Positions 7,957 to 15,161 of a stretch of DNA of 64,000 nt are shown in pieces. Each line of letters starts with the position of its first letter. Position 1 is the stretch's first letter. The translations under genes were made by a program, and so were the position numbers. The stretch is from positions 337,760 through 401,759 of the forward strand of contig NZ_HE610986.1 in assembly GCF_000285535.1 (NCBI RefSeq). The letters are read 5' to 3'. This DNA is from Bacillus timonensis. Lineage in GTDB: Bacteria; Bacillota; Bacilli; Bacillales; Bacillaceae_L. The notes under the pieces are model-generated. The model had not been told where the DNA came from, made no database searches, and worked only from the letters and a program-made list of their open reading frames with translations.

Positions 7957-8213
7957 TTCCAATGGAACGGGATTTCCTCGAGAGCAAGGCTCCTTCGTAC
8001 ACAAATAAGGAGAACGACTCTGATTTATTGGACGCCATTAAAGGGTTAGACGAAAAATACAAAACGGTTTTGATTTTGCGGTTTTACAGAGATCTTTCAA
8101 TCAAACAAATTGCTGAATTCATAGGTTGCCCGGAAGGTACTGTGAAAACAAATATTCACCGTGGAATTTCCCTATTACGGAATCACTTAAAGGAGGACAT
8201 TGTGAATGAGTAA
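7953..8213 (+). CDS. ECF sigma factor, C-terminal part (region 4)
   Basis: 86 codons in the -1 frame relative to the preceding ORF. It holds sigma-70 region 4: LDAIKGLDEKYKTVLILRFY, then a helix-turn-helix IKQIAEFIGCPEGTVKTNIH and GISLLRNHLKE. As a separate protein it would start at the GTG that overlaps the upstream stop, without its own ribosome binding site. Its last codons overlap the start of the anti-sigma gene at 8206, so the operon order sigma then anti-sigma is intact. Most simply this is the second half of one gene broken by a single-base deletion. Confidence 0.8.
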   Translation: MIPMERDFLESKAPSYTNKENDSDLLDAIKGLDEKYKTVLILRFYRDLSIKQIAEFIGCPEGTVKTNIHRGISLLRNHLKEDIVNE

Positions 8214-9513
8214 ACATTTCCCTGAATTTCATCGAGAACTTGAAAACATTCCTGTTCCGATAGAGAAACTTGATTCAATTATTCAGCAGACAATTAGTGA
8301 AACTCGAAAACAAAAACCAAAACGTAAAAAATTCGTACTTACCACGATTGGAACAGTTGCAGCAGGATTTTTCCTTTTTATCGGGTCAGCAACATTATCT
8401 CCTGCGATGGCAAAGGTTGCTTCTGAAATTCCATTGGTTGGCACTTTTTTCAATGAATCGAATGATGAAGGACTCCAAATCGCCGGTCGTAGTGGTCTAA
8501 CTCAAGTGATTGACCAACAATCGAAGGACAACGGTGTAACACTTACTATGAATGAAATTTTTTATGACGGCACTCGCTTGACATTTGGCCTAACACACGA
8601 GGCCCTCATTGCAATCGGAAATATTGAACGTCCCACAATACTTGTAAACGGAAAAGAAATTAATTTTAGCACGAGTAGCTCTGGAAAATTTATCACTCCA
8701 TCAAAATATGAGTCCGTTATGAATGTTACACCAACGGAAGATTTGCCGGAAGAGTTTGAGATGAAGGTTATTATTGATGCAGTGGGGCTTATCCCTGGTA
8801 ATTGGGAATTTGAATTTCCAGTAAAGCAATCAAATGAAGTAACAGTTATCCGACCAAACAAATCGCAAGTTATTTATGATGCGGAAGTAACCGTAGAGTC
8901 CGTAAAGCTAGGTCCAGCTGGAACGGATTTGGCCATTCAAATTAAATCTGACCCGAATAACACCAAAATTGACCCTTATATGGATTTAGAATTTGCGATG
9001 ATTGATGATCAAGGTAGAGGATTACGAATGCTTACTGGTAGTGGATATGGCGATACAATCAATGGAATCGAGGTGGCGAACCATCGTTATCTTTATTCGC
9101 CAGTCAAAGAAGGAGCAAAAAGCTTAACAATTCTTCCATATAAGATTCCGAGCGGGGAAGGTGCTTATAAAGAGCTATCTGTTTCATTAAATGAACTTCC
9201 AGTTGAAATGGATCAGGGCGATGTTGGAAAAATTACAGTGACCGATGTTGAATATCGTGATGATAAAACGATTGTTTATTTTGAAGTAGATAGTGATTTT
9301 CCATTTGACGATAACTTAACGAGGAATCGAACATGGGTAGAATCCGAAGATGGCAAAGATTTATCCATACAAGACAATCCATTTGCTAAGCGAGTTAAAG
9401 GGAATTTATTTAAACAGGAATTTAAGGCTACAAACAAGAAAGATATCGTGTTTAAAGCTTATCAAATACCAAATCCTAGCATGTTTGAACCGTTTAAAAT
9501 TACATTACCATAA
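8206..9513 (+). CDS. DUF4179 domain anti-sigma factor
   Basis: A 435-residue membrane protein co-encoded with the ECF sigma factor. The first 40 residues are soluble and cytoplasmic (PEFHRELENIPVPIEKLD), then a basic KPKRKKF stretch leads into one membrane segment (about residues 43-62). The long outer part begins with the DUF4179 region (ASEIPLVGTFFNESNDEG, IAGRSGLTQVID) and continues as beta-rich, immunoglobulin-like domains. By family it holds the sigma factor until an envelope signal arrives. The start overlaps the sigma stop by eight bases with AAAGGAGG upstream. Confidence 0.87.
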   Translation: MSKHFPEFHRELENIPVPIEKLDSIIQQTISETRKQKPKRKKFVLTTIGTVAAGFFLFIGSATLSPAMAKVASEIPLVGTFFNESNDEGLQIAGRSGLTQVIDQQSKDNGVTLTMNEIFYDGTRLTFGLTHEALIAIGNIERPTILVNGKEINFSTSSSGKFITPSKYESVMNVTPTEDLPEEFEMKVIIDAVGLIPGNWEFEFPVKQSNEVTVIRPNKSQVIYDAEVTVESVKLGPAGTDLAIQIKSDPNNTKIDPYMDLEFAMIDDQGRGLRMLTGSGYGDTINGIEVANHRYLYSPVKEGAKSLTILPYKIPSGEGAYKELSVSLNELPVEMDQGDVGKITVTDVEYRDDKTIVYFEVDSDFPFDDNLTRNRTWVESEDGKDLSIQDNPFAKRVKGNLFKQEFKATNKKDIVFKAYQIPNPSMFEPFKITLP

Positions 9514-9520
9514 CATAGGA

Positions 9521-9549
9521 AAAGTCAGGCACTAGTTGGCCTGACTTTA
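9521..9549. terminator. bidirectional terminator between anti-sigma and DUF3231 genes
   Basis: Perfect 10-bp stem AAAGTCAGGC / GCCTGACTTT (9521-9530 with 9539-9548), placed between two convergent genes and touching the DUF3231 stop. Confidence 0.8.
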
Positions 9550-10554
9550 TTTATCATCTGCAAGCATTTCTCTGTCGATGGCGTGAGGCGGTTTTTCAAA
9601 CCATCCCTCATCTATCATTAAATTAGCGCCGTCTTCAACATATTTTCCAACGTCAAGGATAAACTTACTAAACATCAACCCAATGTCTCGTCTACCGTTC
9701 AGGGATATCGCATTTGCGTAAGACCTTATTTTCATGGAAAACATATCTATTTTATGAAAAGTCATTAACTTATCCGAAAAAGGTGGAATGGTTGATGGCT
9801 CCACTAAATCATCAAGGAGGGGATGGCCTGGTAAATTATCTCTGTTTAGCTTTTCCGTGCATTCCTTAATATGATCCATTGTGATTTCCTTGCCTCGTTG
9901 CATGAATTCCTTCACTTTTTTATGTTTTGCTACCTGACTAAATCCAATTAAAAGTCCTTTACTTGCCACATTATTCTCCAAATTATCTTGAAGATGTGCA
10001 ATTTCTAAAGCTTGGAGCGGACGAACATCTCCAAAGAACCCAGCTAAATAACTCTGTTTTTGAATAAAACTTACCTCTTTTGGGATTGGAATCACCGGCG
10101 GCTTTGTTAATACTCCCTTTTTCTCTAAGGTTTCATTTAATGCAACTAAAAAGTCGGTGGTATCGCGGTTAAATCCTATTACTATTTCTCTGACGTCTTT
10201 CCGTATCATCATTGGAATTGCTGTGGAGTAAAGACTCAGCCCAGCTTTCGCAGTGTATTTCAAATAATGAAGATAAAATTCATCCGCAAACAATCGTGGG
10301 GCATCCAAATTTGCATCTTTCTTTACATCAAATCCAATTGGGATAGGGAAATTTTCTTTATGAAAAATCTTGACTATTTCGGCAATGATTTTTTCACTGA
10401 TGCTTTTTCCTTTTTTCAAGATTTCCATGATGTCAGGATCCTGACAATGTTTTTGATAATACGTTAACACACAAATCGCCATCGAGTTCCCCATATAAAC
10501 TGCCCAAAGCTTACCCATTTCTGCTGAAGTAAGTTTTTCATTCGTTGAATTCAT
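9547..10554 (-). CDS. DUF3231 family protein
   Basis: A 335-residue protein of two tandem helical halves, each beginning with a similar pattern: LTSAEMGKLWAVYMGNSMAI near residue 10 and IPKEVSFIQKQSYLAGFFGD near residue 175. This is the DUF3231 layout, common in Bacillus and probably ferritin-like in fold; function unknown, with a spore-coat link suggested for some relatives. The ATG at 10554 has GAGGGG at eight bases; the longer in-frame extension to 10644 is rejected. A second DUF3231 gene lies at 44217. Confidence 0.85.
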   Translation of the reverse strand: MNSTNEKLTSAEMGKLWAVYMGNSMAICVLTYYQKHCQDPDIMEILKKGKSISEKIIAEIVKIFHKENFPIPIGFDVKKDANLDAPRLFADEFYLHYLKYTAKAGLSLYSTAIPMMIRKDVREIVIGFNRDTTDFLVALNETLEKKGVLTKPPVIPIPKEVSFIQKQSYLAGFFGDVRPLQALEIAHLQDNLENNVASKGLLIGFSQVAKHKKVKEFMQRGKEITMDHIKECTEKLNRDNLPGHPLLDDLVEPSTIPPFSDKLMTFHKIDMFSMKIRSYANAISLNGRRDIGLMFSKFILDVGKYVEDGANLMIDEGWFEKPPHAIDREMLADDK

Positions 10555-10855
10555 TTCCAAACCCCTCATCACTTTTTTATCTAGTATTTTGCAAGTTGAG
10601 TGGTTGTATTCAAAAATGCAAGCATTCAAAATATTTTTCGACAAAAACCTTTTTTTAATTAGTCATTAATGCCTGATTCATCAATGTTTAAGACGTTTCT
10701 ATTTTTAAAAGAAAAAATTCCGTGACAAAGTTCAACATTTTGGATTTTTTTTACATTTGATTTAATCGATTCAATCATGTAGTATACAAATACAAGCTAC
10801 ATTGTACGTAATCATAATAAAGTTTAACCTTTGAACTGAAATAGGGAGTTTAACA

Positions 10856-10933
10856 TTGAAATTGGAATGGCAGGCCTTCGTCCATGGCGACATGAAGGAC
10901 ATACAGGAACGTTTCTGCAAACACCCACTTTGA
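10856..10933 (+). CDS. 25-residue ORF inside the candidate RNA
   Basis: A TTG-started ORF with AGGGAG seven bases upstream. It encodes 25 residues beginning MKLEWQAFVHGD and ending ERFCKHPL, with one cysteine and balanced charge. The codons look protein-like rather than random, and the ORF sits centrally in a terminator-bounded transcript. I do not recognise the peptide; it could be a leader peptide, a microprotein or chance. Confidence 0.35.
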   Translation: MKLEWQAFVHGDMKDIQERFCKHPL

Positions 10934-10996
10934 GGAGTGGTGGTTTTAAACTTTCTTAGGGTATTACGGCAATTGTGGCTTTTCCCATTTCATGCT

Positions 10997-11032
10997 AATC
11001 CATTTTCCAATTGGAGGGTGGATTTTTATTTT
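10997..11032 (+). terminator. terminator of the candidate RNA
   Basis: An 11-bp stem (10998-11008 with 11013-11023, three G-U pairs) around the loop AATT, followed by TTTTATTTT. Same strand as the candidate RNA and the downstream tRNA. Confidence 0.8.
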
Positions 11033-11046
11033 GGGATTCAAATATC

Positions 11047-11076
11047 TTGACCTTTGTCGTAAATTGATTTTATAAT
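11047..11076 (+). promoter_or_regulatory. promoter of tRNA-Arg
   Basis: TTGACC (11047-11052), 18-base spacer, TATAAT (11071-11076). The tRNA begins 24 bases after the -10 box, as expected for a short leader. Confidence 0.75.
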
Positions 11077-11099
11077 TATTTTGGCTTCCCTTTAATTAT

Positions 11100-11173
11100 G
11101 TCCCAGTAGCTCAGTAGGATAGAGCGACAGCCTCCTAAGCTGTAGGTCGTTGGTTCGATTCCAATCTGGGACG
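11100..11173 (+). tRNA. tRNA-Arg (anticodon CCU)
   Basis: Full cloverleaf. Acceptor arms GTCCCAG and CTGGGAC pair over seven bases, the D stem is GCTC/GAGC, the anticodon stem ACAGC/GCTGT encloses loop CTCCTAA with anticodon CCT reading AGG, and the T arm is GTTGG-TTCGATT-CCAAT with one G-U pair. The discriminator is G and CCA is not encoded (CTA follows). Confidence 0.95.
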
Positions 11174-11178
11174 CTACG

Positions 11179-11217
11179 AGTAGCTCCTAAGTGATAGGGG
11201 CTATTTTTATTTTTTCA
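11179..11217 (+). terminator. tRNA terminator
   Basis: A 9-bp stem AGTAGCTCC / GGGGCTATT with two G-U pairs, followed by TTTTATTTTTT. Confidence 0.75.
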
Positions 11218-11224
11218 ATCAAAA

Positions 11225-11463
11225 AAGAGGCGTAACGCCTCTATAGAGTGTAGACAAAGTCAGTACTGACTTTGTCTACATGAATTTTTAAGGATATCTA
11301 AATTTAAACTCAATTCCCAGACTGTCTTGAAAGCGCTTGTCAGATAAGGCGCGCAGCTGAGTGAAGACGCGAATAGAAGTTGCCTTCATGAGCGGACGAG
11401 CGAGGCAAGCAACGCAGGATGCGAGCGTTTGTCAACAGTCTGAAGAGGCGTAACGCCTCTATA
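11225..11463. repeat. palindromic intergenic element between 21-bp direct repeats
   Basis: Two identical 21-bp copies (11225-11245 and 11443-11463), each a small hairpin GAGGCG-TAA-CGCCTC, bracket about 197 bp. Inside are a perfect 32-bp palindrome at 11249-11280 and a GC-richer 125-bp segment (11318-11442) with inverted ends CAGACTGT / ACAGTCTG. The base composition differs from the AT-rich surroundings. It looks like a small non-coding mobile or folded repeat; it codes for nothing I can see. Confidence 0.65.
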
Positions 11464-11602
11464 CTTCTTTTGTATTCGTTTCTTTGTTTACGTATGCAGA
11501 TACCCCTTCAGTTATGACACGATCGATGTCGAGATACGGCTTCCCACGGAGTGCATCATTCGAAAAAATTTCAATGCTTTCTTCTTTTTTATCCTTTTCC
11601 AA
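11459..11602 (-). CDS. small hypothetical protein
   Basis: A 47-residue charged protein beginning MEKDKKEESIEIFSNDALRG, with PYLDIDRVITEGVSAYVNK near the end. The TTG at 11602 lies eight bases after TGGAGG, an ideal ribosome binding site; a GTG three codons earlier would be too close to it. The stop lies inside the right-hand 21-bp repeat of the element above. No family recognised; good coding character and ribosome binding site support it. Confidence 0.6.
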   Translation of the reverse strand: MEKDKKEESIEIFSNDALRGKPYLDIDRVITEGVSAYVNKETNTKEV

Positions 11603-11725
11603 ACTGTTCACCTCCACGCTGGCAATAGATAATTTTCTACATTAGCCATATTGTGGGCAATCAGCTTGATGTTCATGCACTTTGTGATTGAATGAGTGGT
11701 TGAGGCTTTAATCATAGGTTCTCTT

Positions 11726-12094
11726 CTATATCCATTGTAAAAATTCCAAGCGGTTACCGAACGGGTCATGGGCGTAAAAGCGATTCGCACCCGGGAGATT
11801 GTTATCATCTATTATGTTCACGTCATTATTTTGTAGGTGCTGTTTTAAGGCTTGAATGTTCTCAACTTCGAAAGCAGGATGCGCTTTTTTGGCAGGTGAA
11901 AATGGATCCTCAATCCCAATATGAATTTTTACAGTTCCATACGCAAACCAAACACCCCCATTTTTCCGGAGTGTCTCCGGCTTATCGACTTCTTTACAGC
12001 CTAAAATTTCTGCATAAAAGTGGCGCGCTAGGTCTTCGCTTCCTTTTGGCGCAGCAAGCTGAATATGGTCAATCGCTTTAAATGTATACGTCAT
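11726..12094 (-). CDS. VOC family protein
   Basis: A 122-residue glyoxalase-fold protein. It begins FKAIDHIQLAAPKGSEDLAR and ends FYAHDPFGNRLEFLQWI; His10, the mid-protein His and the final Glu are the usual metal-ligand positions. By relatives it may be a glyoxalase or dioxygenase-like enzyme, but the substrate is not predictable. GAGGGG precedes the ATG. It stands alone with its own spacing on both sides. Confidence 0.85.
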   Translation of the reverse strand: MTYTFKAIDHIQLAAPKGSEDLARHFYAEILGCKEVDKPETLRKNGGVWFAYGTVKIHIGIEDPFSPAKKAHPAFEVENIQALKQHLQNNDVNIIDDNNLPGANRFYAHDPFGNRLEFLQWI

Positions 12095-12188
12095 CTTAAT
12101 CCCCTCTTTTTTATATGGTACATTAATCGTAAACCATTTTAGGGGATAAGAATATTCGATTGATTTTATGTATATGTATAAGATTTTC

Positions 12189-12611
12189 TTATTTCGAAGG
12201 ATACATTTCTTGTAAAAATTGAATCGATTGGTTTATTAGCTCTTTCAGCACCTCAACATCAATATCTGCAACTTTGTTGATATAGACACAGGCTTTACCT
12301 GTTGTATGTTTGCCAAATTTTTCGAGTAACTCCTCACGCCTTGAATCGCCTGTTGCAAAATACAAACTGATTTTTGCCTTACGTGGCGAAAACCCAACAA
12401 GCGGCGCATCGCCCTCATGGCCAGAGGCATATTTGTAATGGTAAGAACCAAACCCAATAATGCTTGGCCCCCACATTTTTGCCGGGTAACCAGTCGCTTC
12501 TGTAAAGATGTCTAAAAGCTTGTATGCATCTTCTTTCTTTTTGAGGTTTTCGACTTTTTCAATGAATTCAATAACACTCGCATCGTTTTCCTTTGTTTTT
12601 AATTCGTACAT
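12189..12611 (-). CDS. DUF1801 domain protein
   Basis: A 140-residue soluble protein of the DUF1801 (YdhG/YdeI-like) family: the sequence IGFGSYHYKYASGHEGDAPL followed by VGFSPRKAKISLYF and a C-terminal HTTGKACVYINKVADID are the family hallmarks. Function is unknown, with a fold related to small stress-induced proteins. The ATG follows GGAGG. The stop is followed on this strand by an AT-rich stretch without a clear terminator. Confidence 0.85.
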   Translation of the reverse strand: MYELKTKENDASVIEFIEKVENLKKKEDAYKLLDIFTEATGYPAKMWGPSIIGFGSYHYKYASGHEGDAPLVGFSPRKAKISLYFATGDSRREELLEKFGKHTTGKACVYINKVADIDVEVLKELINQSIQFLQEMYPSK

Positions 12612-12700
12612 GGTTATGAGGCCTCCTTGGTCATAGTAGTAGGATTGACATTATTAAGTAGTTCAAGACATTGTGGGGAGATTCCTGCTTCAGTAAAGCT

Positions 12701-12790
12701 ATTGGCCATAAATTTTATTTATTAGCCATATTTTCTGTTTATTGACCATAGGTTTCGTTTATCAGCCATAAAAAATTTTTATTAGCTAAA
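12701..12790. repeat. 20-nt-periodic repeat array B
   Basis: Five units in exact 20-base register at 12701, 12721, 12741, 12761 and 12781: ATTGGCCATA, ATTAGCCATA, ATTGACCATA, ATCAGCCATA, ATTAGCTAAA, with variable AT-rich spacers. The array ends 22 bases before the stop of the NERD gene, in the same orientation as array A and opposite to array C. Confidence 0.85.
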
Positions 12791-12811
12791 AATATAAATT
12801 GGCTCTAATTA

Positions 12812-13807
12812 TCACTCATATTTTATTAGAATCCTCTCAATATCTTCTGGTAAAATGTAAATTCTGCTTTTCAAGTCCCCTTTATGTTCTAAATTTAGTG
12901 TATTAAATATAGTTTTTGCTGCTGTACGAGAAGGTAATTTCAAAAAATGTCGTAGTTGCTGATTAGTTATGGTGTTTCCAAATAAAAGAGAGTAATCGAC
13001 TAATGAGTTTAGATAAGCTGCCTTAGATACGTGATTACAATTAGTGCACGTCCATGACCTTTCGGTTCTTACCATTGGAATCTTGTCACAATTTGGACAG
13101 CTCACTCCATAAATCAACTCATCCGCTTTTATATTAAATTGTGCTATAATATCGTGATCGTTAGGTGTATGCTGCTTTAATAGGATTTTACTAAGCTTTA
13201 GCATTTGCTTACGATCCAACACTTTATCCCGATTCCTCTTTTCAAACAATTCCATTTTTGTAAGGAAGCTTGGGCTTTTAATTACCTTATGAGCGTGTTT
13301 AAAATCTGTACTCGCATCAATAATGGCATTAGGATTTGTGAAGATTACAAGGGTCTCAATCGGAATTGGGGGAATTTTGAAGGTTTCAAGAAGTTTTTTA
13401 AGTTGTAGTTGATGTCTGTTGATTTGGGCAACAGGACAATGATACGATTTTCTCTTATCTTGATAGGTTTGGATTAATTGGTCAAACTTGCCGTCGAAAT
13501 ATAGCTCTCCGCGGTAATTTTTTGCATCTATTATTAATAGGAATGTGGGACTAACTAAAAGTAAGTCTATTTCAAAAAAATGCTCTCCGGAGGTATCTGG
13601 GAGACGTAGGTTATGGAAGATGAGGTAGTTTTTTTCTTTTAAAAATGTCAAATAGTACTGTAAAGATTGCTCTCCACGATAGCCTGACATTCTTCTTCCG
13701 TATTCATCTCTAATTTGTTGGTATTTTGGCTGGGTTTCTAACAATCTTTTAAGTAATGCTTCAAGCTTTCGGATTCGTAAAGGGATCTCTAGTTCCTTTT
13801 TTCTCAT
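12812..13807 (-). CDS. NERD domain protein with C-terminal zinc ribbon
   Basis: A 331-residue protein. An N-terminal helical region is followed by a NERD (nuclease-related) domain: GRRMSGYRGEQSLQYYL, HFFEIDLLLV and LIIDAKNYRGELYFDG, where the E..D..DAK residues match the catalytic pattern of the restriction-endonuclease-like fold. Cys237, 240, 254 and 257 form a zinc ribbon before a C-terminal winged-helix-like tail. Substrate and role are unknown; relatives are proposed DNA-processing nucleases. AAGGAGG lies eight bases before the ATG. It is flanked by repeat arrays B and C in inverted orientation. Confidence 0.85.
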   Translation of the reverse strand: MRKKELEIPLRIRKLEALLKRLLETQPKYQQIRDEYGRRMSGYRGEQSLQYYLTFLKEKNYLIFHNLRLPDTSGEHFFEIDLLLVSPTFLLIIDAKNYRGELYFDGKFDQLIQTYQDKRKSYHCPVAQINRHQLQLKKLLETFKIPPIPIETLVIFTNPNAIIDASTDFKHAHKVIKSPSFLTKMELFEKRNRDKVLDRKQMLKLSKILLKQHTPNDHDIIAQFNIKADELIYGVSCPNCDKIPMVRTERSWTCTNCNHVSKAAYLNSLVDYSLLFGNTITNQQLRHFLKLPSRTAAKTIFNTLNLEHKGDLKSRIYILPEDIERILIKYE

Positions 13808-13900
13808 TAATCATGCCTCCTTTTCATTCGATAGTACTTTTTTCGACAGATTTCTTTAAATTCCTTCAAATAAAATTGTGACATTTTTTCTTTAAGACAA

Positions 13901-13990
13901 TTTATGGCTGTTAGAAAACTTTTATGGCTGAAAGCAGAAAAAAACGGCTGTTATAAACAATTTATGGCCAATAATTCATTTTTATGGTTT
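13901..13990. repeat. 20-nt-periodic repeat array C
   Basis: Five units in exact 20-base register at 13901, 13921, 13941, 13961 and 13981: TTTATGGCTG twice, AAAACGGCTG, TTTATGGCCA, TTTATGGTTT. This is the reverse complement of the units in arrays A and B. It fills the gap between the NERD gene start and the DUF4181 stop, ending ten bases from that stop. Confidence 0.85.
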
Positions 13991-13999
13991 TTCCGAAAT

Positions 14000-14356
14000 T
14001 CAACTAAACACCCACCAATAAGTAATTGCAGCAAAAATCAATAACATCACTAATTCATACAGATAAAGGATGTACTGCTTCTTTTCGGGTTCATATTTCC
14101 AGTGCATGAATGCGCGGAATAGATTTAAGATGGTGAAGAAACCGATTATATAAAAAAAGATAGAATCTATTGCGAAATAAATTCCGACTAAATAGATGAC
14201 CAAAAGTACTAATTCAATGGAAGCTTGTCCTTTGTTGACCCATTGACTCCTCAATCCTCTTCTTTTTTTAATATTGAACTTTCTACGTAATAAAACATCG
14301 CTTATTAACCCAAATATAACCACCGCTAAAACAAGTATAATCAATTTATAAATCAT
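14000..14356 (-). CDS. DUF4181 domain membrane protein
   Basis: A 118-residue membrane protein with about four hydrophobic segments: IYKLIILVLAVVIFGLISDV at the start, then LRRKFNIKKRRGLRSQWVNK as a basic loop, and three further helices ending YELVMLLIFAAITYWWVFS. This is the DUF4181 pattern, a Bacillus family of unknown function. The ATG at 14356 has AAGGTGAT just upstream; the longer frame to 14434 starts inside low-quality sequence and is rejected. Confidence 0.78.
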   Translation of the reverse strand: MIYKLIILVLAVVIFGLISDVLLRRKFNIKKRRGLRSQWVNKGQASIELVLLVIYLVGIYFAIDSIFFYIIGFFTILNLFRAFMHWKYEPEKKQYILYLYELVMLLIFAAITYWWVFS

Positions 14357-14452
14357 AGAATCACCTTTTCCTCTCTCGCAGACTATGAGTCTATTATTCT
14401 GACAAATATTCAAAAAAGCATAGAAAATGGCCATAGCAGGAAATAGCTCATT

Positions 14453-15049
14453 TTAAAGTTCTATTTCAAACTCTATCCCGGTGGGTGCCTCCTTATGTGG
14501 TGTTTGATCGCCTTTAAATTGTAAGGTTATCCCCTTGGGTTCGTCCGGTAGGGCTGGCGAAACGACAAAATTATAGGATACATGGCCACCTGATCCACTT
14601 CCGCCTTCTGTTCTGCTGTCATACTTATCGCCCACTAGTAATTCCCAAAACACGTGGAACCAAGTTTCATCACCTTCTTCTGATGCATCCCAGTTAATAT
14701 TTAAATTAATGACGCTTGCATTCGAGTATTGTCTAATAAAGTTGACTGTATAAAACACATTTTTGACTTCAACAGCTTTTAAAACCGGTAGGTGCTTCCT
14801 GAATCCTTTGGGCTCAACCCTAGGCCTGAAGTGTTTTTCAGATCTAAATGATTCAAAAACAGCCTTCAAAAACTCCTCGTAAAACCCATATTTCTTTGAC
14901 CATCCAGATATCATTTCATCCTTTGGGAATCCTGGATTGTCATTTGAGAGGTCCTTTCTCTTCTTTAACAGGGCACAGATTTGCTCATCTATTTCAAAAA
15001 GTCTTTCATCATAATGTACGTTTGGTCGTTCAAATGGTAGTCGTTTCAT
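14453..15049 (-). CDS. hypothetical protein
   Basis: A 198-residue soluble protein I do not recognise. The N-terminal part is a helical hairpin (YDERLFEIDEQICALLKKRK) reminiscent of chorismate-mutase-like coiled helices; the C-terminal half is beta-rich, with a glycine run GGSGSGGHVSYNF and a closing GIEFEIEL. Similar hypothetical proteins occur in Bacilli, as far as I recall. GGAGG lies seven bases before the ATG at 15049; the earlier ATG at 15055 is too close to it. Divergent from the RNase J gene. Confidence 0.7.
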   Translation of the reverse strand: MKRLPFERPNVHYDERLFEIDEQICALLKKRKDLSNDNPGFPKDEMISGWSKKYGFYEEFLKAVFESFRSEKHFRPRVEPKGFRKHLPVLKAVEVKNVFYTVNFIRQYSNASVINLNINWDASEEGDETWFHVFWELLVGDKYDSRTEGGSGSGGHVSYNFVVSPALPDEPKGITLQFKGDQTPHKEAPTGIEFEIEL

Positions 15050-15161
15050 TTCCATTCCTCCTCGTAAACACATTTTAACATATTCTGGAACATCACATAA
15101 ATAAATCCAGCAAAACAAGGTAAAACTAAGGACACAATTTAAGATGTAGGAGGCGTGATTA

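Larger units (their letters stand above)
10783..11032 (+). ncRNA. candidate structured transcript with a short ORF (family not recognised)
   Basis: An intergenic stretch with a possible TATACA -10 at 10783-10788 and a strong terminator at 10997-11032. Inside, AGTTTAA near 10848 can pair with TTAAACT near 10945, and local hairpins form from CCTTCGTC with GACATGAAGG and from CACCCACT with AGTGGTG. It directly precedes the tRNA-Arg promoter. It could be a regulatory RNA or a leader for the 25-codon ORF at 10856. I could not match it to 6S, SRP or a known riboswitch from memory. Confidence 0.4.

Noticed and set aside
10783-11032. 6S RNA or a T-box/riboswitch
   Set aside because: No signature I can confirm from memory (no AGGGTGG T-box motif, no clear 6S bubble); left as an unnamed candidate.
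11608-11808. 66-codon minus-strand ORF
   Set aside because: Overlaps the VOC gene end in another frame, has no ribosome binding site and unlikely composition.
12812-13807. Restriction or anti-phage defence island around the NERD gene
   Set aside because: No methyltransferase, toxin or other defence gene is adjacent; only the arrays are unusual.
13901-13990. CRISPR or minisatellite reading of array C
   Set aside because: Spacers are unrelated but too short, and cores vary; exact 20-nt phase does not fit a recent minisatellite either.
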